Source: an uncultured Clostridia bacterium (GTDB lineage Bacteria; Bacillota; Clostridia; TANB77; CAG-508). Taken from it: DNA of 64,000 nt. Made by a program: the position numbers and the translations under genes. The notes under the pieces were generated by a model. It did not search any database, was not told where the DNA came from, and saw only the letters and a list, made by a program, of their open reading frames with translations. Shown piece after piece: positions 8,654 through 17,544 of this stretch (position 1 is its first letter; each line of letters begins with the position of its first letter). The stretch is taken from the NCBI GenBank assembly GCA_948678575.1, contig CAPPGO010000003.1, forward strand, positions 62,001 through 126,000, read 5' to 3'.

Positions 8654-9196
8654 ATGAATATTACTATTACTGGAAAAGATTTACAAGCTACTGATGCTAT
8701 TAAAGATTATGTTGCTAAAAAAGTTGAAAGAATAGAAAAATATTTTGCAGATGATTTGGACAATATGGAGGTAAATGTTACTATTAAATTAGAAAAAACA
8801 GCACAAGTTGCTGAAATGTATTTATCAATTAGAAGCGATGTATATAAAGCTGTTACAGAAGATAGAGATTTATATGCTTCAATAGATAAAGATATTGATA
8901 TTTTGGAAGGACAAATTAGAAAGGTGAAAACTAAAAAAGAAAAAATGCAAAAAGATTCTTCAATTAAACAAATTGCAATAGATGGTTCAGAAACATCACA
9001 TTCAGTTGAAAACGAAATAGTTAAAACAATGTATTATGATGTAAAACCAATGACAGCAGAAGATGCAATTTTAAAATTACAAGAAAGACCAACAAGCCAA
9101 TTTTTAACTTTTATAAACGTAGAAAATGGTAAAGTAAATGTAATTTTCAAATTAAAAGATGGAAAGAATTATGGTATCGTAGAACCAGAAGCTTAA
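8654..9196 (+). CDS. hpf: Ribosome hibernation promoting factor, long form
   Basis: From ATG 8654 the protein has 180 residues. The N-terminal ribosome-binding domain begins 'MNITITGKDLQATDAIKDYV'. The C-terminal dimerisation domain contains 'VKTMYYDVKPMTAEDAILKL' and ends in 'GKNYGIVEP', so this is the long form that makes 100S ribosome dimers in stationary phase. An in-frame ATG at 8636 precedes the ribosome binding site AGGAGTG at 8641-8647 and is not the start. Confidence 0.96.
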   Translation: MNITITGKDLQATDAIKDYVAKKVERIEKYFADDLDNMEVNVTIKLEKTAQVAEMYLSIRSDVYKAVTEDRDLYASIDKDIDILEGQIRKVKTKKEKMQKDSSIKQIAIDGSETSHSVENEIVKTMYYDVKPMTAEDAILKLQERPTSQFLTFINVENGKVNVIFKLKDGKNYGIVEPEA

Positions 9197-9214
9197 TTTA
9201 TAAATAATTAATGA

Positions 9215-9248
9215 GCCATTCTATATTTAGAATGGCAATTTATTTTTT
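9215..9248 (+). terminator. Terminator-like hairpin after hpf
   Basis: GCCATTCT (9215-9222) pairs with AGAATGGC (9229-9236) and is followed by a T-rich stretch containing TTTATTTTTT. The next ribosome binding site lies directly after it. Confidence 0.65.
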
Positions 9249-9263
9249 GAAAAGAGAAATGTT

Positions 9264-10953
9264 ATGAATATAATTAGTGAATCTGAAAAACTTGGAAGAA
9301 TGCAGGATGGAATTAGCACAATTTTAAAACTAGACGATAAGCAGTTTGATAAAGTTATAGAAAGGTTAAGTGTAGATGGACAGAATTTAGAAACATTCCA
9401 TTTTTATTATAAAAATGATGGTTGTGAAATAAATTCTAATCCAATTCAAATAGGATTAGAAGAAGAAAATAAAGATGGAAAAATAATAAAAAGAGCATAT
9501 TATGCCAATAATTCTAAAATGAGACTACCAGTACTTTTTGGACATTTAAAAAGATTAACAGCTGGATTTCCCGAGAATTCAAGAGAATGTGAAAGAATAT
9601 ATAGATTATTAGAAGCCAGAGATTTAGAAGCTTATAAAAACAGATATTTAAAATTAAATAATGGAGAAGAACGAGTAGTTGTTGATAAAGCTTTTGAAAT
9701 AATATCTAATCCAGAACTTTTGGAAAAATTTTTAGATTTTGATAATAATAAAGAAGAGTTTGTTGTGGGTGGAAAACAATTACAATCTAAGCAAATGTTA
9801 AAAGTCATTGGTGAAAGTTTTGGCGCAATTGGTTATAGCGGAAGTTTTATGGGAGATACTAGTTTTTATCAAGACTTTTATATACCAGAGATGGAGCAAT
9901 ACGAAAATAGTGTAAGAAAGATATATAGTAGCTACAATATGGATAGATATATAGATCCGAAATATGAATTTAGAAGATCATCTTTTTATGAAACAATTAT
10001 AAGAAAAGATGATGAACCAGATTTTGCTATAAATCCAGAATTACAAGCTTCAATAATGGATGAAATGCCAGAAGATTTATCTTTGGAAGAACAAGCAATT
10101 TATATTTATTGTAAATTGTGCAAAGAGCTTACTTACGATGAAGGATATATGTACAAGAATAAATTAAATCGCGAAAGATATGATAGTATATTTTCAAGAG
10201 AATATTTGGAAAGTATAAAACCACGGTTCAAAAGTTACTTGTTATGATTTTTCGAGAATATTTGCAAAAATTGTAAATAATTTAGATGGAGATATAGAAG
10301 CAGTAGTTATATCGGAAGGTGTTGAACATGGACATTTTTCTACTGGATTTTTTACAGATAAAGTATCAACAAGACTAGAAGCAATAAATATAGAACCAGG
10401 CAAAGATCCTACTAATGACTTGATGAAAGCAAAAACGGGAGTAAAACTTAGAGGAATAATGCCAATTTCAGATAAAGCACAAATATTAAATAATGCATTA
10501 GATAAAATTTATCCACAAGTATGCAAGGTAAAACCTATTACGATGCAACAATATATAGATAAACTAAAAGACATACCACAAGAAGAAAGAAAAGTTGATT
10601 TAACTGAGAAAATAAATTCTTTTATAGAAGTTTTAAAATCAAAGGGAATAAAAGGAAATGAATTTGTTCAGACATTGTCTGTTGTAATGAAAACAGGATA
10701 CTTTGATGAAATGATAGATAAAGCATATTTAGGTAGGGCAGAAACCAAAAATGGAGAAAAGAATTTTACCAGAATGGTATTACTACGAGTTCCATATGCT
10801 AAACCAGCAATAGATATGTTTTTAATAGACTCAGATTCATTAGATTGTTCAAGATGTACAAAATCAGATGTGATACAAAAATTAAGCTCTGGTGAATTGG
10901 TTTATGAAGATGCAAGACATAGGATGCTTGGAATAGATAGGGAGGTCAAGTAA
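9264..10953 (+). CDS. Transglutaminase-like protein, +1 frameshift inside the gene
   Basis: Two overlapping reading frames join into one protein of about 562 residues if C10224 is skipped: join(9264..10223,10225..10953). The first 320 residues are a helical region I do not recognise, ending 'LESIKP'. The frame then meets CGG at 10224 and stops eight codons later. In the +1 frame the protein continues 'GSKVTCYDFSRIFAKIVNNL' with 'EHGHFSTGF' further on. This resembles the Cys and His elements of the transglutaminase/papain-like fold seen in bacterial proteins, so the shift falls just before the presumed catalytic Cys. The rest continues without a break to a TAA that overlaps the next ATG. The product is probably cytoplasmic; its role is unknown. 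It may be a frameshift-decoded gene, a pseudogene or a sequence error. Confidence 0.7.
10224..10227 (+). other. Frameshift site 1: CCA CGG T
   Basis: The zero-frame codon CGG lies at 10224-10226. Reading GGT at 10225 restores the downstream reading frame. It shares the pattern in-frame CGG followed by T/A, giving Gly in +1, with the sites at 12478 and 27759. Confidence 0.7.
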
Positions 10954-11273
10954 TGATACACATAGATGAAATTAAAATTATGAATGAAACAACAATAGCA
11001 TATTTAAAAAAAATGGGACAAAATATTGAGCGAAATGAAATTATTAATGAAATTTTAAAAGATGAAGCTTGTTTTTTCAAAATGGATAAAGAAGATGTTA
11101 TAATGATTTTAATATCAATTGGTATTTCAGCTGAAAAAGTAGAACAAACTTATTCAGATTTAGTATCGAGTGAAGAATATTATTCTTTATATCAAAAGGG
11201 AAAAATAGATGAAAATGATGAAGATTTAAAGATAAAATATAAAAAATATGATTCAAAAGATTTATTTAATTAA
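10953..11273 (+). CDS. Small unknown protein coupled to the transglutaminase-like gene
   Basis: This 106-residue acidic, helical protein has no motif I recognise. Its ATG overlaps the last base of the preceding stop (TAATG), with GGAGG at 10941-10945, so it is translationally coupled to the transglutaminase-like gene and probably works with it. It has no membrane segment or signal peptide. Confidence 0.65.
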   Translation: MIHIDEIKIMNETTIAYLKKMGQNIERNEIINEILKDEACFFKMDKEDVIMILISIGISAEKVEQTYSDLVSSEEYYSLYQKGKIDENDEDLKIKYKKYDSKDLFN

Positions 11274-11377
11274 AATTTCCAAAAATTTCATGTTTAAAAA
11301 ATTCATCTCGTGGAACTATATATATTGAAAATACATTTACATGTTTTTTCAAACAATAAATTCGGAGGTGAATTATA

Positions 11378-11578
11378 ATGACAAATACAAACAAAAAAGT
11401 AGTTCCAGAAGCTAGAGAATCATTAGAAAAATTCAAATATGAAGTTGCTAATGAAGTTGGAGTTAATTTAAAAAATGGTTACAACGGTAACATTTCTGCA
11501 AGAGATGCTGGTAAAATCGGTGGTAACATGGTTAGAAAATTAATAGAACAAGCTGAAAATCAAATGATTAACAAATAG
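11378..11578 (+). CDS. Alpha/beta-type small acid-soluble spore protein
   Basis: The 66-residue protein has both SASP signatures. One is the GPR protease region 'KFKYEVANEVGV', the other is the C-terminal DNA-binding motif 'GNISARDAGKIGGNMVRKLIE'. These proteins coat forespore DNA as it adopts the A-form and protect it from UV and heat; after germination they are degraded by GPR. It has a strong GGAGGTG ribosome binding site and a terminator right after the stop, so it is a single-gene unit. Forespore SigG control is expected from the family, but I could not identify the promoter with confidence. Confidence 0.96.
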   Translation: MTNTNKKVVPEARESLEKFKYEVANEVGVNLKNGYNGNISARDAGKIGGNMVRKLIEQAENQMINK

Positions 11579-11593
11579 TTTGTTATAGAATAT

Positions 11594-11624
11594 AAAAGGT
11601 AGGATATTATTTCCTACCTTTTTA
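11594..11624 (+). terminator. Rho-independent terminator of the SASP gene
   Basis: AAAGGTAGGA pairs with TTCCTACCTTT around a TATTAT loop and runs into T5. Confidence 0.9.
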
Positions 11625-11712
11625 CATTTTTTGACATTGAAAATATTGAATTAAAATGTGATAATGATATAATGAAAAGGAAATTTTAATAAAAAGAAAA
11701 GGGGAATTGAAA

Positions 11713-12592
11713 ATGTACAAAATAGTAGCAATTGATTTAGATGGTACGCTTTTAAATTCATTTGGAGAAATTACAATCAGAACCAAAGAAGTGCTAAAAA
11801 AGGCGATAGATAAAGGAGTGAAAATTGTTTTAGCTTCTGGAAGACCAGTCAGTGCGATTGAAAACATTGCTAGCGAAATTGGAAGTGAAGAATATCTTAT
11901 TTCTGGTAATGGTGCTTTGGTGTATGATATAAAGCAAAAAGAAATAGTATATGATAAATTCCTAAGTAAGGAACAAGTATTAGAAATTGTTGATATTTGT
12001 GAAGAAAATAGTATTTATTGTAATGTTTATACAGAATTAGAAGTTATCGCAAAATCACTTAATTATAATGTTCTTTTTTATCACAAGGAAAATTCTAAAA
12101 AACCAGAGGGAAAGAGAACCAATATAAATATTGTATCTAATTTAAGAAAATACATAGAAGAGTTAGACGAAAATTCTAAGTTTTTAAAGGTAACAGTTTG
12201 TGACCCTAATAGACTTATTTTTAATGGGATTATTAGAAAACTGAGAAATATTGAAACTATTGATGTTTTAGATGTTTCTCATATGTCAAGGAAAACTATA
12301 AAAGATGGAACTGATGATGTACAAATTGAATATTTTTATACAGAAATAACAAATAAAAATGTAAATAAATGGTCTGCAATAGAATATTTATTAGAAAAAG
12401 AACATATAATGTCAGAAGAAGTTATGGCGATAGGAGATAATATTAATGATAAAGAAATGATAGAAAATGCTGGATTACGGAGTCGTTATGGGAAATAGCA
12501 GTCCTCAAATGAAAGAAATAGCAGATATTGTTGTATCTGATAATAATTCAGATGGAATTGTAGAGGCTATTGAAAAGTTTATATTAAGCTAA
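11713..12592 (+). CDS. Cof-type HAD-superfamily phosphatase, +1 frameshift near the 3' end
   Basis: The protein (about 292 residues if joined 11713..12477,12479..12592) has all HAD motifs: DLDGTLL at the N-terminus (motif I), SGRP (motif II), a C2-type cap, and GDNINDKEM (motif IV). These Cof/YidA-like enzymes dephosphorylate sugar phosphates, FMN or PLP-type substrates in the cytoplasm. In frame 0 the protein ends 'ENAGLRSRYGK'. Skipping C12478 gives 'ENAGLGVVMGNSSPQMKEIAD', the almost invariant Cof-family ending AGxGVAMGNA, and then 37 further residues to a TAA at 12590. The zero-frame codon at the break is CGG. ATG 11713 is chosen over TTG 11707 because it is correctly spaced from AAAAGGGG. 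Confidence 0.88.
12478..12481 (+). other. Frameshift site 2: TTA CGG A
   Basis: The zero-frame CGG lies at 12478-12480. The +1 codon GGA at 12479 provides the conserved Gly of the Cof C-terminal motif. Because the family alignment is very tight here, the extra base can be placed exactly. Confidence 0.8.
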
Positions 12593-12699
12593 AATTACAG
12601 GAATATTAAGTTTGTATTACATGTTGCTTTTTTTGTTGTTTTTAGCAAGAAAAAAGAGTAAAATAAAATAAAATGATATATTTAGGGAGGAAATTTGAT

Positions 12700-13650
12700 A
12701 TGGCAATGAATCCAATGCAAAGAAGAGCAAGAAACTCATTTTTAACAGGTATGTTAGTTACGCTAGTAGTTATGGCTGTTGTAGTTATAGCCCTTCTTTA
12801 TAAAATTAATAAATTAAATGAAGATGTAGAAAATTTACTAGCACTTCAACAAAAAATATATGTTACAGCTGAGGATATACCATCAGGAGGAGAAATTACA
12901 GAAGATCTTTTGAAACAAGAAATAGTACAAACTACTGTACCAAAGGATATGATGTTTACACCAACAGATTTTGTTGAGGTAGATGATGATGGAAATGAAT
13001 TTGCTTTGGAATTTGTTAGTAAGGTAGAATTACCAGCAGGTACAATTGTTACAAAAGATATGGTAGCAGAAGCAGGTAATGAAGTTACTGACGATCAAAG
13101 AATTCAAGAATATAATATGTTAATGCTTCCATCTGAATTAAAAAATGGACAATATATTGATATAAGATATAAATTACCAAGTGGTGCAGATTACATAGTA
13201 GCGGCTAAGAAAAAAGTTTTACAATGTACAGCAGATACAGTTTGGCTAAAAGTTGATGAAGCTGAAATTTTATCAATAGGATGCTCAATAGTAGAAGCAT
13301 ATCAAACTAATGGTTCAAAACTATATGCAACAGTTTATTCAGAAGCTGGAATGCAAGCAGAAGCATCTACTACATATACACCATCTAATGATGTGTGGGA
13401 TTTAATAAACAGAAATCCTAATATAATTCAAGAAAGAAAAAATGCTTTGGCAGCTAAATTTAATAGTGAAGATCAAGGTAATGGAAGAGTTAAAATTGAT
13501 AGTGCAATTTTAACGGATCCATCAGCAGTTGAAACTGGTGTTCAAAGCGAAAATTCAGCATTACAAACAGCAAGACAAGCCTTTGTCGCTGAACTAGAAG
13601 GAACAGGAGAAGTTGGCTCTTCAACTGTAACTGCAACACCATCAAATTAA
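12700..13650 (+). CDS. CpaB/RcpC-like SAF-domain protein of the Tad-like locus
   Basis: This 316-residue protein has a basic N-terminus (NPMQRRARN), one transmembrane helix (residues ~14-36) and an SAF-type domain ('KIYVTAEDIPSGGEITEDLL... VELPAGTIVTKDMV') like that of CpaB/RcpC in Tad pili. The latter part 'DYIVAAKKKVLQCTADTVWLKVDEAEIL' fits the family's second domain. In Gram-negative Tad systems CpaB links the inner membrane to the secretin; here, without an outer membrane, it may organise the wall-spanning part. ATG 12700 is preferred over ATG 12673 because AGGGAGG at 12684 lies between them. It is the first gene of a long operon. Confidence 0.75.
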   Translation: MAMNPMQRRARNSFLTGMLVTLVVMAVVVIALLYKINKLNEDVENLLALQQKIYVTAEDIPSGGEITEDLLKQEIVQTTVPKDMMFTPTDFVEVDDDGNEFALEFVSKVELPAGTIVTKDMVAEAGNEVTDDQRIQEYNMLMLPSELKNGQYIDIRYKLPSGADYIVAAKKKVLQCTADTVWLKVDEAEILSIGCSIVEAYQTNGSKLYATVYSEAGMQAEASTTYTPSNDVWDLINRNPNIIQERKNALAAKFNSEDQGNGRVKIDSAILTDPSAVETGVQSENSALQTARQAFVAELEGTGEVGSSTVTATPSN

Positions 13651-13678
13651 TACAAAAACAAATCTACGGAGGACAAGA

Positions 13679-14362
13679 ATGAAAAAATATGTTTTTTTAG
13701 GTGGATATGATAAGACAGATTTAATATTGTTCTTAGCTAAAATGGCTGTGTTATCAGATAAAACAGTATTGTTTATAGATACAACTGCATCACAAAAAGC
13801 AAGATATACAGTACCGGCTATGGCACCTACACAAAAGTATATAACAACATTTGAAGGTATTGATGTTGCAGTCGGTTTTTCAAGTATGGAAGATATTATA
13901 GGGTACACTTATGATGGTACAATAGATTATGATATGGTGATACTAGATGTTGATTCACTTATGGCATATCAAAATTTTGGGATAGAGCCACTTGATGAAC
14001 ATTGTTTTGTAACAGGATTTGATTTATATTCAATTAGGAGAGGTTTGGAAGTTTTAGAAGGGCTTCCAGCTCCTACAAGAGTATCAAAAATATATTTTAC
14101 AAAAGATATGTTGCCAGATGAAGATGAATATGTAATGTATTTAAGTCAAGGATTAAAAGTTATTTGGAATGAAGACATAATATATTTTCCTTTTGAAAGA
14201 GGAGATCAAAATGTTATAAATACTAACCAAAGATTTGGTAAAATAAAAATTAAAGGTTTAAGCAAAGATTATATAGATGCTTTGGAATTTATAGCAGAAG
14301 AAAATTTAGGACTTACAGATGGAGAAGTCAGAAAAGCTATAAAGATTATGGAAAAAGCTTAG
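13679..14362 (+). CDS. ParA/CpaE-like protein with a lost P-loop
   Basis: The 227-residue protein has the outline of a MinD/ParA-type domain: an N-terminal 'KKYVFLGGYDKTDLILFLAKMAVLSDKTVLFIDTT' and a later 'YDMVILDVDSL' resembling Walker B. The Walker A lysine pattern (KGGxGKT) is missing, with GGYDKTD in its place, so it is unlikely to hydrolyse ATP in the usual way. It is followed by a second protein of the same general kind. In Tad systems CpaE/TadZ localises the machine to a site in the cell, and many TadZ proteins are degenerate ATPases. The ribosome binding site is ACGGAGG. Confidence 0.6.
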   Translation: MKKYVFLGGYDKTDLILFLAKMAVLSDKTVLFIDTTASQKARYTVPAMAPTQKYITTFEGIDVAVGFSSMEDIIGYTYDGTIDYDMVILDVDSLMAYQNFGIEPLDEHCFVTGFDLYSIRRGLEVLEGLPAPTRVSKIYFTKDMLPDEDEYVMYLSQGLKVIWNEDIIYFPFERGDQNVINTNQRFGKIKIKGLSKDYIDALEFIAEENLGLTDGEVRKAIKIMEKA

Positions 14363-14384
14363 AATATACTTTGGAGGAAATAAA

Positions 14385-15218
14385 ATGGCAATAATAAGTT
14401 TTTGGAGTGGAGATAAAAAAGAAGCTGGACAAACATTGTCTATGGTTGCAATAGCTACTCAAATGTGTATTGAACATAATATGAGAACACTTATGATTGA
14501 TGCAACATTTGATGATGATACTTTGGAAAGATGTTTTTGGAAAGTAGGAAGACAAAATATTGCAAGACAATTAAATGCTGGAAAAATAGACTTAGCATCA
14601 GGAGCAGAGGGATTAGTTAGTGCAGTAGCAAGTAATAAAACTTCACCAGAAATAATTTCAAATTATACAAAAATAGTTTTTAAAAATAGATTAGATGTTT
14701 TACCAGGTTTGAAGACAAAAATTATGGAAGAGCATGAAAAATCTTTGATGTTATATAAAGATTTATTAACAGCAGCTAATAAATATTATGATTTAGTATT
14801 TATAGATTTATCTAAAACATTAAGAAGAGAAACTACAAAAGCACTTCTAGATACATCTGCTGTTATAATGTACACAATGCCACCTAATTTAAAGAAAATA
14901 GACTATTATATAAAATTAAGAGCAGAGCATCCAATTTTAAGAAAAGGAAATGTTATTCCGGTTCTTACAAATTCAGATGCAGAATCTAAATATAATTTAA
15001 AAAATGCTCAAAAATACATTGGAGAAAAAACATTAGTAACAGTTCCATATAATACTTTACTTATGGAAGCAGCATCAGAAGCAGGAGTTGCTAATATGTT
15101 TTTACAATTAAGACTTTCAAAATCAGCTAATGATAAAAATACTCAATTTTTAAATTCAGTTTCTGATTGTGGAAAGCAATTAATATATAAATTACAAGAA
15201 TTACAATATAAAGTTTAA
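14385..15218 (+). CDS. Second ParA/CpaE-like protein, degenerate Walker A
   Basis: The 277-residue protein starts 'MAIISFWSGDKKEAGQTLSM', which occupies the place of a deviant Walker A loop, with AGQT instead of GKT. It continues like a ParA/MinD domain: 'MRTLMIDATFDDDTLERCFW' (switch I) and 'YYDLVFIDLSKTLRRET' (Walker B-like). No transmembrane segment is seen. Two adjacent TadZ-like proteins with lost P-loops suggest a heteromeric polar or positional scaffold rather than an ATPase. The spacing of 22 bp and GGAGG place it in the same operon. Confidence 0.6.
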   Translation: MAIISFWSGDKKEAGQTLSMVAIATQMCIEHNMRTLMIDATFDDDTLERCFWKVGRQNIARQLNAGKIDLASGAEGLVSAVASNKTSPEIISNYTKIVFKNRLDVLPGLKTKIMEEHEKSLMLYKDLLTAANKYYDLVFIDLSKTLRRETTKALLDTSAVIMYTMPPNLKKIDYYIKLRAEHPILRKGNVIPVLTNSDAESKYNLKNAQKYIGEKTLVTVPYNTLLMEAASEAGVANMFLQLRLSKSANDKNTQFLNSVSDCGKQLIYKLQELQYKV

Positions 15219-15234
15219 AGGAAGGAGCCCTTTA

Positions 15235-17514
15235 ATGAATATTCCAAATTTAATGTTGATGTTCGTAGTACTAGTTACAGTTGTTGTTATTATCGTACAT
15301 TTTATCAAAAAGAATAAAAACGAATTAGTTGAACAAGCGGTTGATGTTGATGATAAAACATATACTTTAGACAAAATAATCAAATTCGTTAAGAAAAGAC
15401 TAGATGAAATCACAAAAGTAAACCTTTATGATATTGGTCTTTCAGAAGAAGAGTTAAAAAGAAGAAAGAGCAAAAAGTATGAATTAAAGAAAGCTTTAAA
15501 AGGTTGTACTTATGGTGATGTTAATGATAAAAAGTATGTTAAAGAATTAATATATGATTTGCTTTCAAAAGAATATGGTGTTGATGAAACTAATATTTCA
15601 AGAATTATTCCTTTTGATACACCATCACTTTTAACAGCACAAGACAAATTTGATATTTTAATTCACGAATATAAAAAGTATTTTGCTTATGAGGCATTAA
15701 CAGAAATAATTAAAAAATATAACTTAGCTGTATTAAAATATATAGAAGGAGAGTCTAAACCTTGTTATGTTATTACAAATGAAGAAATAGATAACATATA
15801 TGAACAAGAAAACCTAGAACTTTCTTTTGCAGATAAACTTGAAATTGTTGTACAAAGAATTTATCAACAATATAAAGGATATAGTAGTATAGACGAAGTT
15901 AGAGATATGAATATAGATGGTGTATCTGGTGGTGTATCTGGTCTTCCAGAATCATTTTTAAGCCAAGTTGCACAAACTGATGGAGACTATTTAAAACAAG
16001 CTATGGAAGCAAAAATTCCAAGAGCTTGCGATAGTATTTGGATATTCTTCCAAGGTAAATCAATTCGTTTAGCATTCCTTTCTTTTGGAACAGAAGCAGA
16101 ATTAAAAAGAGTATGTCAAAATATTTATAAATATAATAACCCAGGTCAATTATCTGATACAAATGGTTATAAAATCAACGAAATGAAAGATGGTTCTCGT
16201 GTCGTTGTTGTTCGTCCAAGTATGTCTGAAACATGGGCATTCTTTGTAAGAAAGTTCGATGTTAAGCGTGCTACACTTGAACAAATTGTTAAATTTGATG
16301 GTAAAGAAGAAACTATCGAATTACTAAAATTCCTTGTAAAAGGTGCAAGAATTATAGCTCTTACAGGAGAGCAAGGTTGTGGTAAAACAACAATGCTTAT
16401 GGCTATGATTGAAAATATATATGAAACAATGAACCTTCGTATCACAGAAACTGCATTCGAGCTTCATTTAAGAAAAATTTATCCAACAAGAAATATCTTG
16501 TCAATGCGTGAAACTGAAACAATTTCTGGTCAAGAGTGTTTGGACGTTCAAAAGAAAACTGACGGTTCTGTTAATATCATCGGTGAGGTTGCAACTGACC
16601 CCGTAGCATCTTGGATGATTCAATCTGCACAGGTTGCATCTAAATTTACATTATTTACTCACCATGCTAAGACATTTCCAAACTTAATAACAGCACTAAG
16701 AAACTCAATGTTAAGAGCTGGTACTTTTAAAGATGAAAAAACAGCCGAAGAACAAGTTGTTCAAGTTTTGAACTTTGATATTCACTTACTAAAAGATTTT
16801 AGAGGTAGAAGATACATAGAAAGAATTACAGAGTGTATTCCTGTTGAAGAAAAAAATGAATACACATTTGATCATAGAAAAGAAAAAACATTAGAAGGTA
16901 AACTTACAAAGTTTATGGATAATGCTACAATTTATTTCTCAAAAACAACAAATAGAGAATTATACAAATATCGTAATATTCTTGAATTTGCTGATGATAG
17001 TTATGTTTTAGTAAATCCAATTTCAGAATATAACATCAGAGAAATGAGAAACAACATGGAAGAAAACGATGTTGTTGCATTTGATGCATTCTTAGAGAGA
17101 AATTGGGGAATTAAACCACCTAAAATGCCAAATGCTGTTGATAATGAAGCAGATTTAGAGTTAAATACAGAAGAAAATAAAAATGTTATAAACATTGAAA
17201 AAGATGAAGAAGAGAATATTCCACAAATAAAATCACCAGTTCAAGAAGTGGAAAGAAGACCAGTACAAAAAACTGTTGAACCCAAAATAGCTCCAACGAG
17301 ACAAGCCACAAGACCAGTAGGAGCACAAGGTGGAATTTCAAAAGATGCAATTAAACGAAATGTTGGAATTAAGAAGCCAGCAGGAGTAGCACCTACAAAA
17401 CCAGCTACTCAACAACCTACTGAAAGACCAGTAAGAAGACCAGCACCAGAAAAAACAGTAGAAGATAACCCTTATAAAACAGATTTAAGTAGTTTAAATG
17501 ATGAAACGGAATAA
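15235..17514 (+). CDS. CpaF/TadA-type secretion ATPase
   Basis: The 759-residue protein has an N-terminal membrane helix (residues ~5-22), unusual for a CpaF/TadA ATPase. A helical N-domain follows, then the GspE/CpaF motor. Walker A is GEQGCGKTTM (Lys384), followed by the Asp/His-box region 'ILSMRETETISGQECLDVQKKTDGSVNIIGEVATDPVASWMIQSAQ' and 'TLFTHHAKTFPNLITALRNSML'. It should power assembly of the pilin-like proteins encoded downstream. The last ~130 residues form a disordered tail rich in Pro, Arg and Thr (several 'RPVRRPAP'-like pieces). Membrane anchoring and the tail distinguish it from standard TadA. The ribosome binding site is GGAAGGAG and the gap to the previous gene is 16 bp. Confidence 0.85.
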   Translation: MNIPNLMLMFVVLVTVVVIIVHFIKKNKNELVEQAVDVDDKTYTLDKIIKFVKKRLDEITKVNLYDIGLSEEELKRRKSKKYELKKALKGCTYGDVNDKKYVKELIYDLLSKEYGVDETNISRIIPFDTPSLLTAQDKFDILIHEYKKYFAYEALTEIIKKYNLAVLKYIEGESKPCYVITNEEIDNIYEQENLELSFADKLEIVVQRIYQQYKGYSSIDEVRDMNIDGVSGGVSGLPESFLSQVAQTDGDYLKQAMEAKIPRACDSIWIFFQGKSIRLAFLSFGTEAELKRVCQNIYKYNNPGQLSDTNGYKINEMKDGSRVVVVRPSMSETWAFFVRKFDVKRATLEQIVKFDGKEETIELLKFLVKGARIIALTGEQGCGKTTMLMAMIENIYETMNLRITETAFELHLRKIYPTRNILSMRETETISGQECLDVQKKTDGSVNIIGEVATDPVASWMIQSAQVASKFTLFTHHAKTFPNLITALRNSMLRAGTFKDEKTAEEQVVQVLNFDIHLLKDFRGRRYIERITECIPVEEKNEYTFDHRKEKTLEGKLTKFMDNATIYFSKTTNRELYKYRNILEFADDSYVLVNPISEYNIREMRNNMEENDVVAFDAFLERNWGIKPPKMPNAVDNEADLELNTEENKNVINIEKDEEENIPQIKSPVQEVERRPVQKTVEPKIAPTRQATRPVGAQGGISKDAIKRNVGIKKPAGVAPTKPATQQPTERPVRRPAPEKTVEDNPYKTDLSSLNDETE

Positions 17515-17544
17515 TAAAACGAAAGGTGGTGTGCTTAAAAAGTT

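Noticed and set aside
11631..11673. Promoter of the HAD gene from TTGACA at 11631
   Set aside because: The nearest good -10 hexamers lie 23 and 31 nt away, too far for a standard sigma-A promoter.
13679..15218. Plasmid-type ParA partition genes
   Set aside because: Walker A is lost in both, no ParB or parS is nearby, and both lie inside the Tad-like operon.
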